From contig CACXFN010000073.1 of assembly GCA_902766915.1 (NCBI GenBank), positions 1-15,754 on the forward strand: a DNA stretch of 15,754 bases, given 5' to 3'. Below are positions 13,909 through 15,754 of this stretch, piece by piece (position 1 is the stretch's first letter; each line of letters starts with the position of its first letter). The translations under genes and the position numbers were made by a program. The notes below the pieces were generated by a model. That model was not told where the DNA came from. It saw nothing but the letters and a program-made list of their open reading frames with translations, and searched no databases. The stretch comes from an uncultured Eubacteriales bacterium (GTDB lineage Bacteria; Bacillota; Clostridia; Peptostreptococcales; Anaerovoracaceae).

Positions 13909-15267
13909 ATGAACTTCAACATGAATGAAATCATCACAAAAAAACGTGACGGTGGAAAACTAACAGACGGCGAAATAAAGTTTTTTATTGAGGGATATAC
14001 TGATGGAACAATTCCCGATTATCAAGCAGCTGCACTTTTGATGGCTATCTACTTTCAACGTATGGATGAGGATGAGACATTGGAACTTACGACTGCAATG
14101 AGGGATAGCGGTGATATCGTTGATCTGTCTGCAATCTCCGGTAAAAAAGTAGACAAGCACAGTACCGGCGGAATAGGTGATAAAATAACTCTTGTGGCGG
14201 GACCGCTTGCTGCTGCATGCGGAGTACCTATTGCCAAGATGAGTGGACGAGGTTTGGGATTCACAGGCGGGACAATTGATAAACTGGAATCCATACCCGG
14301 TTTCCAGACTACCCTGGAGCCTGAAGCATTTTTCAAGCAGGTTGATGAGATAGGAATCTCCCTCATAGGTCAGAGTGGTCATATTGCTCCGGCGGATAAG
14401 AAACTATATGCCCTAAGAGATGTTACGTCAACTGTAGGAAACCTGAGTCTTATTTCCTCCAGCATAATGAGCAAGAAACTGGCCGCAGGTTCTGACGCCA
14501 TTTTATTGGATGTCAAATGCGGAAAGGGAGCATTTATGGAGAATGAAGAGGACGCTGCGGAACTGGCAGAAACCATGTGTAAAATAGGCAATTCTGCCGG
14601 AAAGAGAACAGTAGCTGTCCTTACGGATATGAATCAACCTCTGGGACATGCAGTTGGTAATGCCATAGAAGTTATTGAAGCAATTGAAACACTGAAAGGA
14701 AGAGGCCCAAAGGATGTGACGGAACTGGCCATATATCTCTCCGGTTGGATGGTCTACCTTGGGGAAAAAGCTTCTTCCTTGGAAGAAGGACAGAAGATGG
14801 TTCGTGAAGCACTTGATTCCGGAGCAGCCCTGGAAGTTTTCCGTAAGCTGATTACTGCACAGGGTGGAAATCCGGATGTGATAGATGACTACAATATATT
14901 GCCGCAACCAACATGCGCAATTGATTTGGTCTTTGATGAGGAAATGCTTAATAGGTCATTTGGATTAAATGAGAGAAATGAAGACGGAGTATATTACGTT
15001 TCTGAGATTGACAACCAATTAGTGGGGCTTTGTTCCCAGGATACCGGTGCAGGAAGAGAGGTCAAGGAAGACGAAATAGACCCCTCCGCCGGAGTAATGG
15101 TTCATAAAAAAATCGGAGATGAAGTTAGAATAGGTGACAAGCTTTGCACCTTCGTAGGAAACGATGAAGCGGAAGTAAAAGAAGCATTTGAAGATGCAGG
15201 AAATATCTACACCTTTAGTTTAACAAAAACAGAACCACCGGTATTGATTAAAAAGACAATACAGTAA
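13909..15267 (+). CDS. pdp: Pyrimidine-nucleoside phosphorylase
   Basis: This enzyme cleaves uridine, deoxyuridine or thymidine with phosphate, giving the base and (deoxy)ribose-1-phosphate for DeoB. The sequence shows the thymidine phosphorylase family pattern: an N-terminal helical domain, phosphate-binding KHSTGGIGDK (83-92), the signature MSGRGLGFTGGTIDKLESIPG starting at 111, LRDVTSTV, SIMSKKLAAG and DVKCGKGAFM. A C-terminal domain follows from about residue 345. At 452 residues it is near the usual 430-440. AAAAGGAG is six bases before ATG 13909; a second ATG at 13921 starts closer to the family's usual N-terminus. Thymidine phosphorylase (DeoA) is the alternative name; I favour the broader Pdp type because of the Gram-positive setting. 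It is the last gene before a terminator. Confidence 0.94.
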   Translation: MNFNMNEIITKKRDGGKLTDGEIKFFIEGYTDGTIPDYQAAALLMAIYFQRMDEDETLELTTAMRDSGDIVDLSAISGKKVDKHSTGGIGDKITLVAGPLAAACGVPIAKMSGRGLGFTGGTIDKLESIPGFQTTLEPEAFFKQVDEIGISLIGQSGHIAPADKKLYALRDVTSTVGNLSLISSSIMSKKLAAGSDAILLDVKCGKGAFMENEEDAAELAETMCKIGNSAGKRTVAVLTDMNQPLGHAVGNAIEVIEAIETLKGRGPKDVTELAIYLSGWMVYLGEKASSLEEGQKMVREALDSGAALEVFRKLITAQGGNPDVIDDYNILPQPTCAIDLVFDEEMLNRSFGLNERNEDGVYYVSEIDNQLVGLCSQDTGAGREVKEDEIDPSAGVMVHKKIGDEVRIGDKLCTFVGNDEAEVKEAFEDAGNIYTFSLTKTEPPVLIKKTIQ

Positions 15268-15287
15268 TCATACTTATGATTTATCGC

Positions 15288-15326
15288 GCCCTTATGTTGT
15301 TGGGAAATGACATAGGGGCATTTTTT
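15288..15326 (+). terminator. Rho-independent terminator after the nucleoside salvage genes
   Basis: GCCCTTATGT (15288-15297) pairs with ACATAGGGGC (15310-15319) over ten base pairs, including one T-G wobble, around a 12-base loop. The stem is followed directly by ATTTTTT. It lies 20 bases after the phosphorylase stop codon and is the only clear intrinsic terminator I find in the window. Confidence 0.9.
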
Positions 15327-15362
15327 CGAAAAGGAATACGATAAGCAGAAAGGAATCGCATC

Positions 15363-15754
15363 GTGGGTAAGAACAGAAATATGAAAAAAAGATTTAGAGT
15401 CATTGTTGGAAGAAATGACTTGATTAAAAGATTATCCAGGCTGACTATATTATGCATCCTTATATCGACACTTGTGTTCAATGGGATGGGGGATTGGACT
15501 ATTAGCTCTTCCCCTCAGGTAGGCATTAGTAAAGTGTTTGCCGATGATGGCAGCCAGGAATGGAATTATTATCGCTACGATGATTCCAATAATGCGGTGG
15601 TTGATAGACACACGCCTACAGAGGGTGCAAATACTGCAGAAAAATGGTCCGTTAAGTTTGGAGATGGTGTGCAGGATTCTACTATGACAGGAATCATGAC
15701 CACACCAACCATGCCAATCATTGTTAATGGCAAAATGTATATAGGATTAAATAA
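15363..15754 (+). CDS. N-terminal part of a secreted protein, possibly with PQQ-like beta-propeller repeats; runs off the window
   Basis: The frame is open from GTG 15363 to the window end (130 codons and two bases). GAAAGGA at 15348-15354 is eight bases before the GTG; ATG 15381 is in frame but has a poorer ribosome site. The protein begins with a basic region (KKRFRV, then KRLSR), a hydrophobic run LTILCILISTLVFNGMG, and a likely signal peptidase site after KVFA, before DDGSQEWNYY. The exported part reads EKWSVKFGDG, then TPTMPIIVNGKMYIG. That pattern of W-x(n)-G followed by P-x-I-x-x-G-x-x-Y-x-G resembles repeats of PQQ-like beta-propeller domains in Clostridia surface proteins. The function is otherwise unknown. 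It lies just after the terminator, so it should have its own promoter, which I cannot place. Confidence 0.8.
   Translation, partial: MGKNRNMKKRFRVIVGRNDLIKRLSRLTILCILISTLVFNGMGDWTISSSPQVGISKVFADDGSQEWNYYRYDDSNNAVVDRHTPTEGANTAEKWSVKFGDGVQDSTMTGIMTTPTMPIIVNGKMYIGLN

Overview
The window is a gene-dense stretch of chromosome. Its genes and moderately AT-rich base composition point to an anaerobic, low-GC Gram-positive bacterium of the class Clostridia; the family cannot be fixed from this window. The clues are a DAHP synthase of the short type with a ferredoxin-like N-terminal domain, a chorismate synthase with the GQSH variant motif, a pyrimidine-nucleoside phosphorylase next to phosphopentomutase, and accessory genes for citrate lyase. 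Every complete gene lies on the + strand. I see no transposase, phage gene, tRNA, rRNA or CRISPR array.

Layout. (1) Positions 1-33 hold the first codons of a minus-strand gene that leaves the window. (2) Positions 34-411 are an AT-rich divergent spacer with three small inverted repeats. (3) Positions 412-4068 are a three-gene operon: citC, a citX-citG fusion and a LysR-type regulator, the last two overlapping by ATGA. These enzymes build and activate the citrate lyase prosthetic group, but the lyase subunits (citD, citE, citF) are not here. (4) Positions 4110-10490 are an aromatic amino acid operon: aroF, tyrA, aroB, aroA, aroC, chorismate mutase and aroQ. A promoter candidate lies at the end of the LysR gene. 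Together the products run from PEP and erythrose-4-phosphate to chorismate and on toward tyrosine, except that shikimate dehydrogenase (aroE), shikimate kinase (aroK) and prephenate dehydratase (pheA) are missing and must be elsewhere. (5) Positions 10596-15267 hold a DUF2130 coiled-coil protein, a metallophosphoesterase, deoB and a pyrimidine-nucleoside phosphorylase. The last two form a nucleoside salvage pair that passes ribose/deoxyribose-1-phosphate to the 5-phosphate. A strong intrinsic terminator follows at 15288-15326. (6) From 15363 to the window end runs the start of a secreted protein, which leaves the window open.

Two things go beyond ordinary annotation. First, short imperfect tandem repeats are scattered through the region. 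Those inside genes have periods that are multiples of three (15, 21, 12, 15/30 and 33 bp), and most sit in apparent loop insertions of otherwise standard enzymes. Those between genes mostly have other periods (17, 10, 16, 12 and 11 bp). Second, the DUF2130 gene has a perfect extended -10 element placed so that transcription should begin on the A of its ATG, with no Shine-Dalgarno sequence. It looks like a leaderless mRNA right after a block of tandem repeats.
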